This document shows positions 43,188-55,258 of a stretch of DNA of 64,000 nt, one piece after another. Made by a program: the position numbers and the translations under genes. The DNA lies in assembly GCA_021234155.1 (NCBI GenBank), contig JAJEKV010000002.1, positions 31,611,645 through 31,675,644 of the forward strand. The letters are read 5' to 3'. Origin of the DNA: Isoetes taiwanensis (lineage: Eukaryota; Streptophyta; Lycopodiopsida; Isoetales; Isoetaceae). How positions within the stretch are numbered: the stretch's first letter is position 1; the number at the start of each line of letters is the position of its first letter. The notes under the pieces are model-generated. The model ran no database searches. It saw nothing but the letters and a program-made list of their open reading frames with translations, and had not been told where the DNA came from.

Positions 43188-45603
43188 TGTAACGGACCTA
43201 GGATTTTGAGGTACATTGTGGAATTATTTTATTTAAGGATGCAAAGGAATAATAATTGAAATATTATGCATGCAGAGTATATACATCGTATATGTAAAGA
43301 TTATACGGATAAATATACTAGTGATTAATAATAAATACAAGTACATCATGAAATATTGGGAAGGCGATAGATTGCAGTCGAATTGCTGAAGGAGCAGGGT
43401 GTGAGCAATACTTGGGAGCGTGTTGGAGTGCAGAGGGAGCAAGCGGGATTCCAGGTGGGGATCAAGACTTACACCTGGGGTTTTCTAGTGTAGCATTTAT
43501 GTGCTTGCTTAATTTGTGGTTATGCATCTAGGCTGGGAATAGAATTGGATTGTATGAGCATGGTTGTTAACATGAACGCACAGCATGAATAGTGTTTCTT
43601 TAATAATGAAATAACTGGGTTTGCATGGCTGGCAACGAACTTAATATTTTTATGAAATTTCCATCATGGTAATAGTAAGAGGTGTGGAATGTAATCTTTA
43701 TAGAAGAAGCCGGAATGGTTTAGATTGGTTAGAATTTGGAAGAATGGATTGAAATCTAAATTGATGAAGCAAGAACCAAAGAAGTTTCTTGCATGCAAAG
43801 AGGGTAGGCATTCAAGATGATCTTGCCGATTTGGCATCTTCGCAAAAGCATGTGAATCGCCTCGAATGGGCGATTTGGGCCTTAAGGAGGCCGAAAATGG
43901 AGAGATAACACGTAATTAGGATGATTGGAGTTGAATCACCAGAAAATCCGGGTCTTGGTGCCCAAAAATTGATTGAATCGCCGGATTAGGGCTTAATCCG
44001 AATGAATGGCTAAGAAACCCTTTGGAAAGCAAAATCGGAAGGCTTATGGGGCTCTTCTTGTGGATTCGATGGCCCGAGGCCGATTCGACAAAGAAGAAGC
44101 CGTGGTTTGCATTCTCTCAGAAATGCACGCTAGGTTAGGTTAGGAAATATAAAAAGCTAACATTTGTTAGTAGGTTAGTTAATAATATAATAAGTTCAAA
44201 GCTAAGGCTAAAGTTAAATCAGAAATATTAATGGTTTGTTAAAAGGCATTGAGTTAACGGATTTATCTAGAGACGAGGGATAAGATGGGGAATAATAGGT
44301 AAATGAGTAGAAGTTGTTTACGTTATGACATGGATAGTTAAAAGATAGCTAGTATATGATTAAAACTTTTTTGGAATTAGTTAATTTAAGGAGTTGGGGT
44401 CTCTAATAATATTAACTTAAATACTATAAAAGCACATTCAAAAGTTTTGAATTATTTTGTAGGGGAAAAGTTGGTAATGGAAGTTAAATGCTATAGATTA
44501 AATATTATTAAGCCTTATGTAGGGGAAAAGTTGTAGATATTAACCTTGTCGTTGGTGGATTATGAAAATGTGTAGACTTTTATCTTTTATTTAATGGTGA
44601 TTGCGGCATATTGCATTATTGAGGTTGTTAGACTTATTGAGTCATGGTTGGGTTTTTTTTCATGTTACGTAAAGTGAGTATTATGGAATTATTGGATGTG
44701 AGCTTGCTAAGGCATGGGCATAAGAATGAAGAATTGTAAGTAGTTGTTTGTGATGTAATTCTTTGATATAGACCTCTGGGGCCGGAGTCTAGGTGCGATG
44801 GTCTAGACTCGCGGTTTTTGCACAGTAAGAATGTTAATATTACTATTTGAACATCGGGCGTTGATACCGTATGGTACAACGTCGTGCACAGTTAAGTGGT
44901 CCTCCAATGCTGGACGCAGCGTGGATGGGTGTGTACACACGTGGTTACCCCGCCTCTATATGTCACCGGGCCTGATCACCGAGTTGACCTTGCTTTAATC
45001 TGCAGGAATATTGGTTGCAATGTTGATGCTTTGGTTGCTTGGCTATTGTATATGTGGTTTGCAATGTGGAATCAAGTTGCAATGGTTATGTTTGGTAAAA
45101 TTATGCATTGTGGTTATGCTTGTTGGATTAATTACTCGGATTGCAGGGGCGAGGTTATGGTAAGACTATGTTAATGTTCTAAGTTAATGCTTTGTGATTA
45201 TTAATGCTAGATGTGACCTAGATCCCCGATCCCCACTTAGTCCGTGTGACTAACCCCGTGGTTAATGGTGTAAGCAGAGGTGCAAGACGCTCCAGAGAGT
45301 AGCCAAGCTTCGGAAAAGCGAGGGTAGATGCGTGTGGATTGTTGTTCAATTAACTGGGCTATTATTATTATTATTATATATGGGATTGAAGTGATATTAT
45401 TTTAAAGCTTTGGGAGTTGTGTGAAGTTTTGCTGAGTAATGGCAAGAATAATTTTATTTGGGACCTTAGAGCATGTAAAAAGATTAAATTCTTTACCTAA
45501 GTTGCATGTATCAATTATTGAGTTCCTAAGGTTAAATAGATCCAACGGTAGAGATCGATGGGATCTCCAGTTACCAAGAGGTTAACTGGCCAGGCCCGTC
45601 ACA
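43188..45603 (+). repeat. 5' LTR of the nested chromovirus, 2416 bp
   Basis: It starts TGTAACGGACCTAG and ends CCCGTCACA, obeying the TG...CA rule. The full stretch recurs at 50241. Open frames at 43442-43233 and 44879-44634 translate identically in both LTRs, which is due to LTR identity, not protein function. Confidence 0.92.
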
Positions 45604-45617
45604 GTTGGTATCAGAGC
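45604..45617 (+). other. Primer-binding site (tRNA-Met type)
   Basis: GTTGGTATCAGAGC directly follows the LTR end, the standard initiator-tRNA-Met primer site of plant LTR retrotransposons. Confidence 0.85.
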
Positions 45618-45690
45618 AAGGTTCTGGTTAGTGGATTATGAGATTTTTGATTATTGATGATATTTGCTATGATTTCAGATTCTTGTAGAG

Positions 45691-46899
45691 ATGAGTTCTC
45701 CAGGAGGATCCCCAAGAGGAGCTGGACAGGCTGGTGGAGCTGGGCCTAGTGGAACCCCCGATGCCGGTGATCTTGCGATTCTATTCAAAGAAGTGTTGCC
45801 AGAGCGCCGCAACAAAAAAGGCAAGAAATTGACAAGGGTGGAGAAGGTGCCAAGGACACTAAGAGAGAAGCATTTATCGGAGAAAATGTTTAGGGGGATG
45901 ATGTGGATTCATGGCTTCGGGGTTGAGTTTTATTTTAAACTCATCAATGCTGAAGACTCTGTTAAAGTCTGATTGGCTCAGGCAATGTTGGGTGGATTTG
46001 CTAGAGTATGGTGGGAGAATTATTTTGTGGACATAAATAAGGTTGCAGGTGCAACTTGGCAAGAGTTTAAGACCGCTTTTGAAGGACACTTTATGCCTCC
46101 CGGATACAAAGTAGACAAGATGAATGAGTTTTTGACCGACACGTAAAGGACATTGGGGTCGTAATATAATGAAAAGTTAGAAGGTTGCGTGATCATTGTC
46201 CTTTGAGGATAAGGAGAAGTTCACGCTACCGATTTGTGAAGGGTTTGCGGGTTGATATTAAGAGCACAATGTCGTGTGTCCTATAAGGATCCTGGAGGAG
46301 GTGTTCAATTGCTAAGAATCGAAGCTGATCTAGCTGAGAAGGCAACCTTGGAGAATGCTAAGAAGAGACAAGCTCCTTCCACATGGCAGACTGGTGGATC
46401 TACGAGTAGAGGTAGATTCCCTAGCAGGGGTGGCATGGCTGCACAGGCTGTTAGTATGCAGGAGGGCGGTCAAAGTCGAGGATCTCGACCTATGTATGCA
46501 CCTTTGAATGATGAAACCAGGGAAAAGTGTATTAATGAGAATCGATGCTTCAGGTGCAGAGAAGTTGGTCATTATGGACGAGATTGTCCGAGAAGATGGA
46601 TGGATAGTACCGCCTCATCTGCATGTTCTCAACGTGGAGGGCAAACAAACCAGTGGTCTAGGTCGAATTCTAGTGATACTTATGGACGGGGCCAAGGCAG
46701 AGGAAATGGAGGCCGAGGTAACCGTGGTGGTCGTGGAGGTTTTTGGGACAATAGTAGGGGTGGCAGAGGACAGGCTAGGGGAGATAACAGGATTATAGCA
46801 CAAGCTAACCCTGCAGTTGAGGTTAGGGCTGCTAGAATCATGGACCCTCCTGTGGAAAGAATGTGCATGTATGCCGCATGGGACCGTGGTCGTAGATAA
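45691..46899 (+). pseudogene. Chromovirus gag with zinc knuckle, interrupted
   Basis: Starts MSSPGGSPRGAGQAGGAGPS. A TGA at 45970-45972 interrupts the capsid. Reading continues with QAMLGGFARVWWENYF and WQEFKTAFEGHFMPPGYK, then a TAA near 46143 and a frame change. The last open part (46252-46899) has the zinc knuckle CFRCREVGHYGRDC (about 46549-46590) and an Arg/Gly-rich tail. Gag would form the particle; this copy cannot make it whole. Confidence 0.85.
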
Positions 46900-47291
46900 T
46901 CAAGTCGCGGGTGGTCGGAGTTCCGTGTATTATTCATGGAGTTCCTGTTCTCTTTCTTATTGATTGTGGTAGTACACATTGCTTTATTTCCCCAAGGCTG
47001 GCAAAGAAACTAGATTTGAATATGATTAGTCGGGACCCTAGATATGTGGAGTTGGCTGATGGCAAAATTAAGACTTCTTATGCTAAGGTAGACAATCTTG
47101 AATTCCAAGTAGGAGATCTTGAGTCCCATACTAGTTTTGAAGTATTGAGCCTAGGGAAATATGATGCTATTCTAGGAATGTCATGGTTAAGGCCACATAA
47201 AGCTTGCATTGACTACTTGAGAGCAAACAGGTTACATGTTAAAGTCCTAATGGAGATAAGTATGTGCTGGAAGGATTGCCTTCATTATTAG
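46900..47291 (+). pseudogene. Retropepsin-like protease region
   Basis: FLIDCGSTHCFISPRLAKKL holds the active-site region; the usual D-S/T-G is D-C-G here. AILGMSWLRPHKACIDY is the usual downstream block. Frame continuity to gag and RT is lost. Confidence 0.8.
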
Positions 47292-47566
47292 TGGTTACAC
47301 CTTTGTCCCGGAAAAGTTTTAAGAAACAGATTAAGAATGGTTGCATAAGAATGGGATGTGCATTGTTGTTAGATTCATTCTTGGGTACTGCAGAGTTACA
47401 GGAACAACCTATTGCCCCTGAGATCCAGAAAGTGTTGGATGAGTTTTCTGATGTGTTTCCTAAAGAATTAACTAATTACCTCCACATAGAATGGTAGATC
47501 ATGAGATAGAACTTGTTCCCGGGCTGAACCCACATCAAGGCCACCATACGATTTCATGCATTAGAG

Positions 47567-48801
47567 ATGGCTGAATTGAAGAAACAGTTAGCGGAATTAT
47601 TGGAACAAGGGTTTATACGGCCGAGTGTTTCTCCATTTGGTGCGCCAGTTTTGTTTGTTAAAAAGAAGGATGGGACATTAAGGTTGTGTATTGATTACCG
47701 CATGCTTAACCAGATTACAGTGAAGAATAGATATGCATTGCCTAGGGTTGATGAGCTATTTGACCAGTTGGGACAAGCTAAGTACTTCACAAAAATTGAT
47801 CTACGATCTGGATATCATCAGATCCGGATCAAGGACACAGATATTTATAAGACTGCATTTAGGACACGCTACGGACATTACGAGTTTGTTGTAATGCCCT
47901 TTGGGTTGACAAATGCTCCCGCCACCTTTATGCGCCTAATGAATGAGATATTCCGATCTTTCTTGGATAAGTTTATATTGGTTTTCTTTGATGATATTTT
48001 GGTATATTCCAGGACATTAGAGGAGCATGTGGAACATGTTAAGCAGACATTAGCTATTTTGCGACGAGAAAAGTTGTATGGTAAGCTATCTAAGTGTTCT
48101 TTTGCACAAACTAGATTGGTATACCTTGGGCATGTTATTTCAGAGAAGGGATTGGAGCCAGATCCTTCTAAGGTTGAGGCAGTTAGGGATTGGCCCACAC
48201 CAAAGACGGTGAAGGAGGTAAGATCATTCTTGGGATTAGCAGTTATTACCTTAAATTTGTTCCTAAATTTGCAAAGATTGCTGCTCCTTTGACTTCTTTG
48301 TTGGGTAAGAAGAATGATTTGCATTGGACTGATAGTTGTCAGGAAAGTTTTCAAAAGTTAAAGGATGTTTTGATTAGTGCACCAGTCTTAAGGATTCCAG
48401 ATATGAATGTACCCTTCCATGTAGTCACTGATGCTTCTGGGAAAGCTATAGGAGGAGTCTTGCTGCAGGAAGGCCGAGTTTGTGCTTATATATCTCGTAA
48501 GTTGTCTCCTGCTGAACAAAATTACCCAGTGCATGATCTAGAAATGTTGGCCATTATCCATGCCTTGAGGGTATGGAGACATTATTTGCTGGGTCGTCGT
48601 TTCTTTTTGAAGACTGACCACCAAAATCTGAAGTATTTTGCAAAACAACCATATTTGAATAATAGGCAAAGGAGGTGGATGCAACTAAGGGAAGAGTATG
48701 ATTTTGAAATTGAATATCAACCTGGCAAAGAAAATGTGATTGCTGATGCTTTGTCTAGAAGGTCATTTTTAACCTCTATTAGTGTGCTACAAGGGCAATA
48801 G
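47567..48801 (+). pseudogene. Reverse transcriptase and RNase H
   Basis: RT blocks in order: [66 protein letters not shown] and [10 protein letters not shown] (catalytic F-D-D, usually Y-x-D-D), then FLGL. A frameshift at about 48215-48240 moves the reading to [16 protein letters not shown], then RNase H: VTDASGKAIGGVLLQE, HDLEMLAIIHAL, FLKTDHQNLKYF and NVIADALSRR. A TAG/TAA stop follows at 48799-48801. RT copies the RNA to DNA. Except for the frameshift it is well preserved. Confidence 0.92.
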
Positions 48802-48822
48802 GATGCGGATATTCTTAGCAAA

Positions 48823-49700
48823 TTGAGGAATGATCCATATTTTGCACCTGTGGTGGAGAACCCCCAAGATTTTCCGAGGTATGCATTGTCTAAAGGAGTT
48901 TTACATTATAATGGCCGTATGTGTATTCCTAATGATCAGGAGTTGAGATTGAGGTTGTTATATGAAGCACATGATAGTCCTTTTAGCGGGCCACCCGTGG
49001 GGTACATAAGACTTTGAGGAAAATGTTTTGAATTTCTTTTGGCCCGGACAAAAGAAGATGGTTAAGGAGTACGTGGCTAAGTGTTTATCTTGTCAGAAGG
49101 TAAAAGCATCAAGGTTTAGGGAGCCTGGAGAATTACAACCTTTGGTAATTCCATCTTCTAAGTGGGAGAGTATTTCCATGGACTTCATTGTTGAGCTTCC
49201 CCGGACACGCTCGGGGTTATGATGCAATCTATGTTGTGGTTGACCGACTCACTAAGTAGGCCCATTTTATGCCTAACGAAGACTCATCGCTACGGCAATG
49301 GATATTGCGGGTTATTTGTTAAGGAGATCTTTAGGTTGCATGGGATGCCGCCACTATTTCATCGATCGGGATACAAAGTTTATGAGCCAATTTTGGCAAG
49401 GGTTGTTTCAAAATATTGGGACTAAGTTATATGCCAAGACATCTTATCGCCCCCAAGCCGATGGCCAAGTGGAGCGAAGTTAATCAAGTCTTGGAGGATA
49501 TGCTCGTAATGTATGTGCCTAGTCAACCAAAGGTATGGGATTCTTACTTGTACTTGGTCGAAGTTTGCATACAACAACACTTATCAAGATTCCATCAAAA
49601 TGAGTCCTTTTGAAGCAATGTATGGTAAGGAGTGCCGTTGTCCTCTTAATTGGAGAGATCCTCAATGCAATGTTGAAGCAAAACTAATGAAGTAGCGGAG
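48823..49700 (+). pseudogene. Integrase (zinc domain and catalytic core), frameshifted
   Basis: The zinc domain reads LLYEAHDSPFSG, then after a frame change NFFWPGQKKMVKEY and CLSCQKVKAS. The core begins SKWESISMDFIVELP (first acid), breaks near 49220, then in another frame DRDTKFMSQFW (second acid) and SYRPQADGQVERS (catalytic Glu). Further frame changes follow before MSPFEAMYGKECRCPL. At least four lesions. Integrase inserts the cDNA. Confidence 0.88.
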
Positions 49701-50111
49701 GACATGGATGCTCAACTAAGGAGACTTCCGCAATTGGCCGTGGCACAAAATAGACATAAGCAAGATGCAAATAAGAGACGTAGACCACTTGAATTTCAAA
49801 AGGGATTATGTGTTTTTGAGGATTAATCCCAAGCAGAGTTCACGGCATTTAAAAGTGCGTAGTAAATGGGCCCCTAGGTATGCTTGGTCCGTATGAAATT
49901 TTGGAACGTATTGGCAAGGTGGCTTACAGGTTGGAGTTACCCTCACACTTGAAAGTACATAACGCGTTTTCCATGTGAGTAACTTGAGGAAGTATGTTTT
50001 GATCCTTCCCATATCTTTGGGGACGATGATTTAGTAAGGGGGAGAACTTTCTACCCTCACCGTAACGATTTTTGCGAGAGGAAACAGGCCGCTTAAGGAG
50101 GCTTAACAATA

Positions 50112-50210
50112 CGGAGATTTTTGGTTCAATGGGCGGGTTGTCCTGAGGAAGATGCCACATGGGAAGATGCCGATTGGATTCTTCGTGAGTTTCCGGAGAT
50201 GCGCCCATGA
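50112..50210 (+). pseudogene. Chromodomain-like end of the integrase
   Basis: LVQWAGCPEEDATWEDADWI, then LREFPEM, matches the pattern Y/F-L-V-x-W-x-G-x-x-x-E-x-A-T-W-E of chromodomains fused to chromovirus integrases, which steer insertion to modified chromatin. The last aromatic-cage residues cannot be judged. Confidence 0.7.
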
Positions 50211-50227
50211 GGACATGGGTTGAATTT

Positions 50228-50240
50228 TTGGAGGAGAGAC
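50228..50240 (+). other. Polypurine tract
   Basis: TGGAGGAGAGAC lies immediately before the 3' LTR, the priming site for plus-strand synthesis. Confidence 0.8.
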
Positions 50241-52566
50241 TGTAACGGACCTAGCATTTTGAGGTACATTGTGGAATTATTTTATTTAAGGATGCAAAGG
50301 AATAATAATCGAAATATTATGCATGCAGAGTATATACATCGTATATGTAAAGATTATACGGATAAATATACTAGTGATTAATAATAAATACAAGTACATC
50401 ATGAAATATTGGGAAGGCGATAGATTGCAGTCGAATTGCTGAAGGAGCAGGGTGTGAGCAATACTTGGGAGCGTGTTGGAGTGCAGAGGGAGCAAGCGGG
50501 ATTCCAGGTGGGGATCAAGACTTAAACCTGGGGTTTTCTAGTGTAGCATTTATGTGCTTGCTTAATTTGTGGTTATGCATCTAGGCTGGGAATAGAATTG
50601 GATTGTATGAGCATGGTTGTTAACATGAACGCACAGCATGAATAGTGTTTCTTTAATAATGAAATAACTGGGTTTGCATGGCTGGCAACAAACTTAATAT
50701 TTTTATGAAATTTCCATCATGGTAATAGTAAGAGGTGTGAATGTAATCTACGATAGAAGAAGCTGGAATGGTTTAGATTGGTTAGAATTTGGAAGAATGG
50801 ATTGAAATCTAAATTGATGAAGCAAGAACCAGCAAGTTTCCTTGCATGCAAAGAGAGGCGTCGGCATGATCTTGCCGATTTGGCATCTTTGCAAAAGCAT
50901 GTGAATCGCCTCGAATGGGCGATTTGGGCCTTAAGGAGGCCGAAATGGAGAGATAAATACGTAATTAGGATGATTGGAGTTGAATCACCAGTAAAAATCC
51001 GGGTCTTGGTGCCCAAAAATTGATTCAGAACTGCCGGATTAGGGCCAGAATCTGACCGGAATGGCTAAGAAACCTCTTTGGCAGCAAAATCGGAAGGCTT
51101 ATGGGGCTCTTCTTGTGGATTCGATGGCCTGGAGGCCGATCCGGCAAAGAAGAAGCCGTGTTTGCATTCTCTGTAAATGCACGTTCAGGGTTAGGTTAGG
51201 AAATATAAAAAGCTAACATTTGTTAGTAGGTTAGTTAATAATATAATAAGTTCAAAGCTAAGGCTAAAGTTAAATCGTAAATATTAATGGTTTGTTAAAA
51301 GGCATTGAGTTAACGGATTTATCTAGAGACGAGGGATAAGATGGGGAATAATAGGTAAATGAGTAGAAGTTGTTTACGTTATGACATGGATAGTTAAAAG
51401 ATAGCTAGTATATGATTAAAACCTTTGGAATTAGTTAATTTAAGGAGGGGGTAACATGCAAAGCACATGTGTTATGTAGGGGAAAAGTTGGTAATGGAAG
51501 CTAAATGCTATAGATTAAATATTATTAAGCCTTAAGTGTAGATATTAACCTTGTCGTTGGTGGATTATGAAAATGTGTAGACTTTTATCTTTTATTTAAT
51601 GGTGATTGCGGCATATTGCATTATTGAGGTTGTTAGACTTATTGAGTCATGGTTGGGTTTTTTTTCATGTTACGTAAAGTGAGTATTATGGAATTATTGG
51701 ATGTGAGCTTGCTAAGGCATGGGCATAAGAATGAAGAATTGTAAGTAGTTGTTTGTGATGTAATTCTTTGATATAGACCTCTGGGGCCGGAGTCTAGGTG
51801 CGATGGTCTAGACTCGCGGTTTTTGCACAGTAAGAATGTTAATATTACTATTTGAACATCGGGCGTTGATACCGTATGGTACAACGTCGTGCACAGTTAA
51901 GTGGTCCTCCAATGCTGGACGCAGCGTGGATGGGTGTGTACACACGTGGTTACCCCGCCTCTATGTCACTGGCCTGATCAGCCGAGTTGACCTTGCTCAG
52001 ACCCAGAGGAATATTGGTTGCAATGTTGATGCTTTGGTTGCTTGGCTATTGTATATGTGGTTTGCAATGTGGAATCAAGTTGCAATGGTTATGTTTGGTA
52101 AAATTATGCATTGTGGTTATGCTTGTTGGATTAATTACTCGGATTGCAGGGGCGAGGTTATGGTAAGACTATGTTAATGTTCTAAGTTAATGCTTTGTGA
52201 TTATTAATGCTAGATGTGACCTAGATCCCCGATCCCCACTTAGTCCGTGTGACTAACCCCGTGGTTAATGGTGTAAGCAGAGGTGCAAGACGCTCCAGAG
52301 AGTAGCCAAGCTTCGGAAAAGCGAGGGTAGATGCGTGTGGATTGTTGTTCAATTAACTGGGCTATTATTATTATTATATATGGGATTGAAGTGATATTAT
52401 TTTAAAGCTTTGGGAGTTGTGTGAAGTTTTGCTGAGTAATGGCAAGAATAATTTTATTTGGGACCTTAGAGCATGTAAAAAGATTAAATTCTTTACCTAA
52501 GTTGCATGTATCAATTCTTGAGTTCCTAAGGTTAAATAGATCCAAGCAGAGATCGATGGGATCTCC
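50241..52566 (+). repeat. 3' LTR of the nested chromovirus, 3' end truncated
   Basis: It starts TGTAACGGACCTAG like the 5' copy and matches it closely up to GATCGATGGGATCTCC (52566). The last ~36 bp present in the 5' copy (to CCCGTCACA) are missing. A smaller deletion lies near 51440-51480. GCATTTGG of the older LTR follows directly; ACATT before the 5' LTR and GCATT here may be a worn target duplication. Confidence 0.88.
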
Positions 52567-52740
52567 GCATTTGGCATGGGGTTTATAGTTGTATATGTTT
52601 ATTAAACATGCACAACATACGAGGTTGCCCCCCTAGGTGCAACCTTTTACGTCTCGCCCGTACTTGTCTTGATGACATGTACGTGTGATGTGGCATTATA
52701 ATATACGTATTCGGATCGTATATTATACTAGAACGTCACA
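52567..52740 (-). repeat. 5' LTR of the minus-strand element, first 174 bp
   Basis: Reverse-complemented it begins TGTGACGTTC at 52740 and parallels 53143-53320 of the plus copy (ATAATATA, GCCAC, TACATGTCA, GGTTGCACC, TAGGGGG, ATAAACCC). It continues logically at 43187. Confidence 0.8.
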
Positions 52741-53142
52741 CTTAATAACCAACCTTATAATAAATAAATATGGACCTGCAGGCCAATAGGAGGATCTAGC
52801 GGCAGGAGGGTCGCACTGCGAATACTTGCAACACATGTTTTGTCATAATGTATTGCAAGGAGACCAAATGGACCTTTAAATTAAAAACTCAGTTAATGAT
52901 AAGTGTGCAAATTATAAAAGTTTTGTGAATATTAAATGTTAATGTAAGTAAGTATTGAGAAATCACCTTATTATAACATGTTATAGAACAAGGGATGTGA
53001 TTATAATATTTGAATTTAAATATTACCTTGGGATAATTGTTATAAAAATTGCATGCATAAAATGTGTTGCAAGAATCATGCAGGTTTCCAAGGTGGGGAG
53101 ACTTGTGATGCTGCGGACAACATCAATTCAAGGTGGGGAGAT
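52741..53142 (+). other. AT-rich remnant ending in a polypurine tract
   Basis: The end, AAGGTGGGGAGAT (53130-53142), is a polypurine tract directly before the plus-strand LTR. A second copy, AAGGTGGGGAGACTTGTG, lies near 53090. This suggests the last internal bases of a plus-strand element of the same family; nothing coding is left. Confidence 0.5.
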
Positions 53143-54619
53143 TGTGACGTTCCAATATAATATATGGTACAAATACATACATTATACTACCATGCCACTC
53201 GTACATGTCACCTTGATGACATGTACTTGGAAATCGTAAATGGTTGCACCCTAGGGGGCAATCCCTTATGCTGCACATGTCTATAAACATATAAACCCTT
53301 TGCCACATGGCAAAACCCCATATGTCCTTTTATCCCTAACCCTAAAAGGTCATGTAAAAGGAACAAAAGGGAAAACCCTAAGCCTTTTCCATTTTCGCAT
53401 TTCGGCTTCTTTGAGCCATTCCGGCCAAGCCAAGCTGCTAATTCGCATTGCCACACGCCGTCAAGCCGCTTTTGCATAATAGATCCTCAAGATTCAGTCG
53501 CCTTCGACCCAAGCGAAGGCATGGACGTGTTTCGAGGTGCGGGAGCAAGCCAGGGATCAGGTAAACAATGATTCTGTTGTGCAATGTCGACTTTTAGTCC
53601 GGATGGGTTAGCACGTTAGATTAGCCTTAGCAGCCTTATAGATTCTGAGATCACAAGCCCTAACAAAGGAACCTAACCATGTATGTTTAGGTAGAAGATT
53701 AGATGTTATTATGTATTCCAGTTCTATGTGATGATTTTCTATTCTATGCGCACTCCTGTGTATTGGGAAGGGTGTAGAGACCCCGAAAGCTTCAGTAGTT
53801 GATGTATCTAGATAGCCTCATTAATTCCCAAATAATGCGGCCTATGCATAAGAGCCCGCCTGGCTGTGGGTTCGGGGCTAGACTGCTGGATAAGTAGGAC
53901 ATGTCCCATTGTAGATTGATCCCTCTGGAGTGTAAAGCCTACCAGGGATCTTAGCATGGGCTCGACACCTCTTGGGTGATGCGTCACCTTCAATGAGGTT
54001 CAAGTCATAGACAGACGGTGGCCCTCTAGCCGCCTGTGATGGGCATGCATACCTCTGGAAGGAGTGATCTCCTCCTGCCTCATCGGGACTGGGGAGATGA
54101 AACCCAGGAGTAGCCCCCTTGGCTATGCATCCGGCAGGCTACGGTCCAGTCCCAAGACACATCAGCCTATTCTGCAAAGTATGCATAGGAGGGGCGGATG
54201 GAGAGGACTACCCAACAACCATTTTGCTATGCCAGCCCAATCCATTGATATGAATTCTGTCTGCAATAACTTCTGGAGACCCAAGCTGTTAGTCCATTCC
54301 TCGTGAGTCTGAGCCTTGGGTAGGATCTCCCCCATGATGATGTTGTTGACGTTCTTACACTTGTATGTATGCTATGGTGAGCCACCCTTCGAGGTGGAGC
54401 TATTTATATTTGATGTCATGTGCTCATGTTTATTTATGCTTATGCAGCTAGGACGGTCCCGAGGGAAGACAGGATAAATGACATGCCATTCTTCCTCATC
54501 GATTCCTTGCCAAGGGATTGGTATCAGGTTGGACGCCGTCTGTCAACTTAGTTGCGAGAGGGATGAACTTCGACTTCTGATATGATGGGAGCATCATAGA
54601 TGAAGATGGGGACGTCACA
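53143..54619 (+). repeat. LTR of the same family as the minus element, plus orientation, 1477 bp
   Basis: It begins TGTGACGTTCC and ends GACGTCACA, and matches the split minus-strand LTR (1453 bp in total) throughout. A polypurine tract precedes it, and no primer site follows, so it is a 3' LTR whose element has lost nearly all of its interior. AACCCTAA boxes at 53338 and 53374 recall the promoter motifs before ORF-A and ORF-B. Confidence 0.8.
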
Positions 54620-55258
54620 CTATGGTTTTGCACTGGTCTGGTTGTGATGATGGTGCATTGTAGTTCTCTTTTCATATGGTATCGTTTTAGCAGCTTGGAT
54701 TTCTTTTTTAACGTTGCTTGCCCTTGTCCCTGAGTGTCCTATGCTTTCCCCTTATGGTTTACATTTGACATGACAGTTGCCTTGGGCATGCTTTTTCCAT
54801 GGTTGCCATTGCATTTCCTAGGGCATCATGGTTGCCTCATATATTTTTCTATGGCGTTTGAATTTGTATTTCTTACATGTTTGTTCTATGGTTGGGGGTG
54901 TCGAGTGTCGTTTCTCTTCTTTTCGACTTGTTTCTTTCGTTCTATTTTTTTCCCGCTGGTAGTTTTCATTCGTTGCTTCGTTGGTCTCGTTCTTTCTCAT
55001 CAGGACATGCTTTATCTCCTTCCCCCTCTCCCCCATTATTTTTATGGGTTTTTGCTTGCCTTGCCGGTATTTTTTCCTTTTTTGCCCTTCCTTCGCCATT
55101 GTTTTCTTGTTTTGTCAATTCTTGGTATTTTGGGTTGTGTGTAGTTGGGTCGCCACATGGCTTAGTGTCATTATATCATGTTCTCTCATAAGGCATATTG
55201 GTTCGGGGCGCCTTTTGTACTAACGTTTGTGACTTGCTTTGACTAGACACCTCATGAC
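54620..55258. other. T-rich stretch, probable leader of the DIRS-like element
   Basis: A hydrophobic open frame (54734-55144) is caused by T-rich low-complexity sequence and is not taken as a gene. No terminal repeat could be identified. Confidence 0.4.

Larger units (their letters stand above)
43188..52566 (+). mobile_element. Ty3/Gypsy chromovirus-type LTR retrotransposon, nested in an older LTR
   Basis: It has two long LTRs (43188-45603 and 50241-52566) flanking a 4.6-kb interior with primer site, gag, protease, RT, RNase H, integrase, chromodomain-like end and polypurine tract. The order places it in Ty3/Gypsy chromoviruses. The LTRs are nearly identical over long stretches, implying recent insertion, yet all coding parts carry stops and frameshifts. 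That suggests amplification of an already defective copy. The right LTR lacks its last ~36 bp. Confidence 0.9.
34330..52740 (-). mobile_element. Older minus-strand Ty3/Gypsy-type element with extra ORFs, interrupted and truncated
   Basis: Reading leftward: a 5' LTR (52740-52567 plus 43187-41909, split by a later insertion), primer-binding-like site (41908-41886), ORF-A, ORF-B, ORF-C, ORF-D, gag with zinc knuckle, then RNase H and integrase until the sequence stops at about 34330. Protease and RT are missing between gag and RNase H. The LTR assignment comes from the colinear match to the plus-strand copy at 53143-54619. That ORF-A to ORF-D belong to this element is inferred from shared strand and position between LTR and gag; an earlier capture or an unrelated insertion is possible. 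Confidence 0.65.

Noticed and set aside
44634-44879. 81-aa frame found identically at 51639-51884
   Set aside because: Both lie inside the two LTRs of the same element; identity reflects LTR homogeneity, not a conserved protein.
54734-55144. 136-aa hydrophobic, membrane-like open frame
   Set aside because: It comes from T-rich low-complexity DNA with overlapping frames of the same length; no family or codon pattern supports it.
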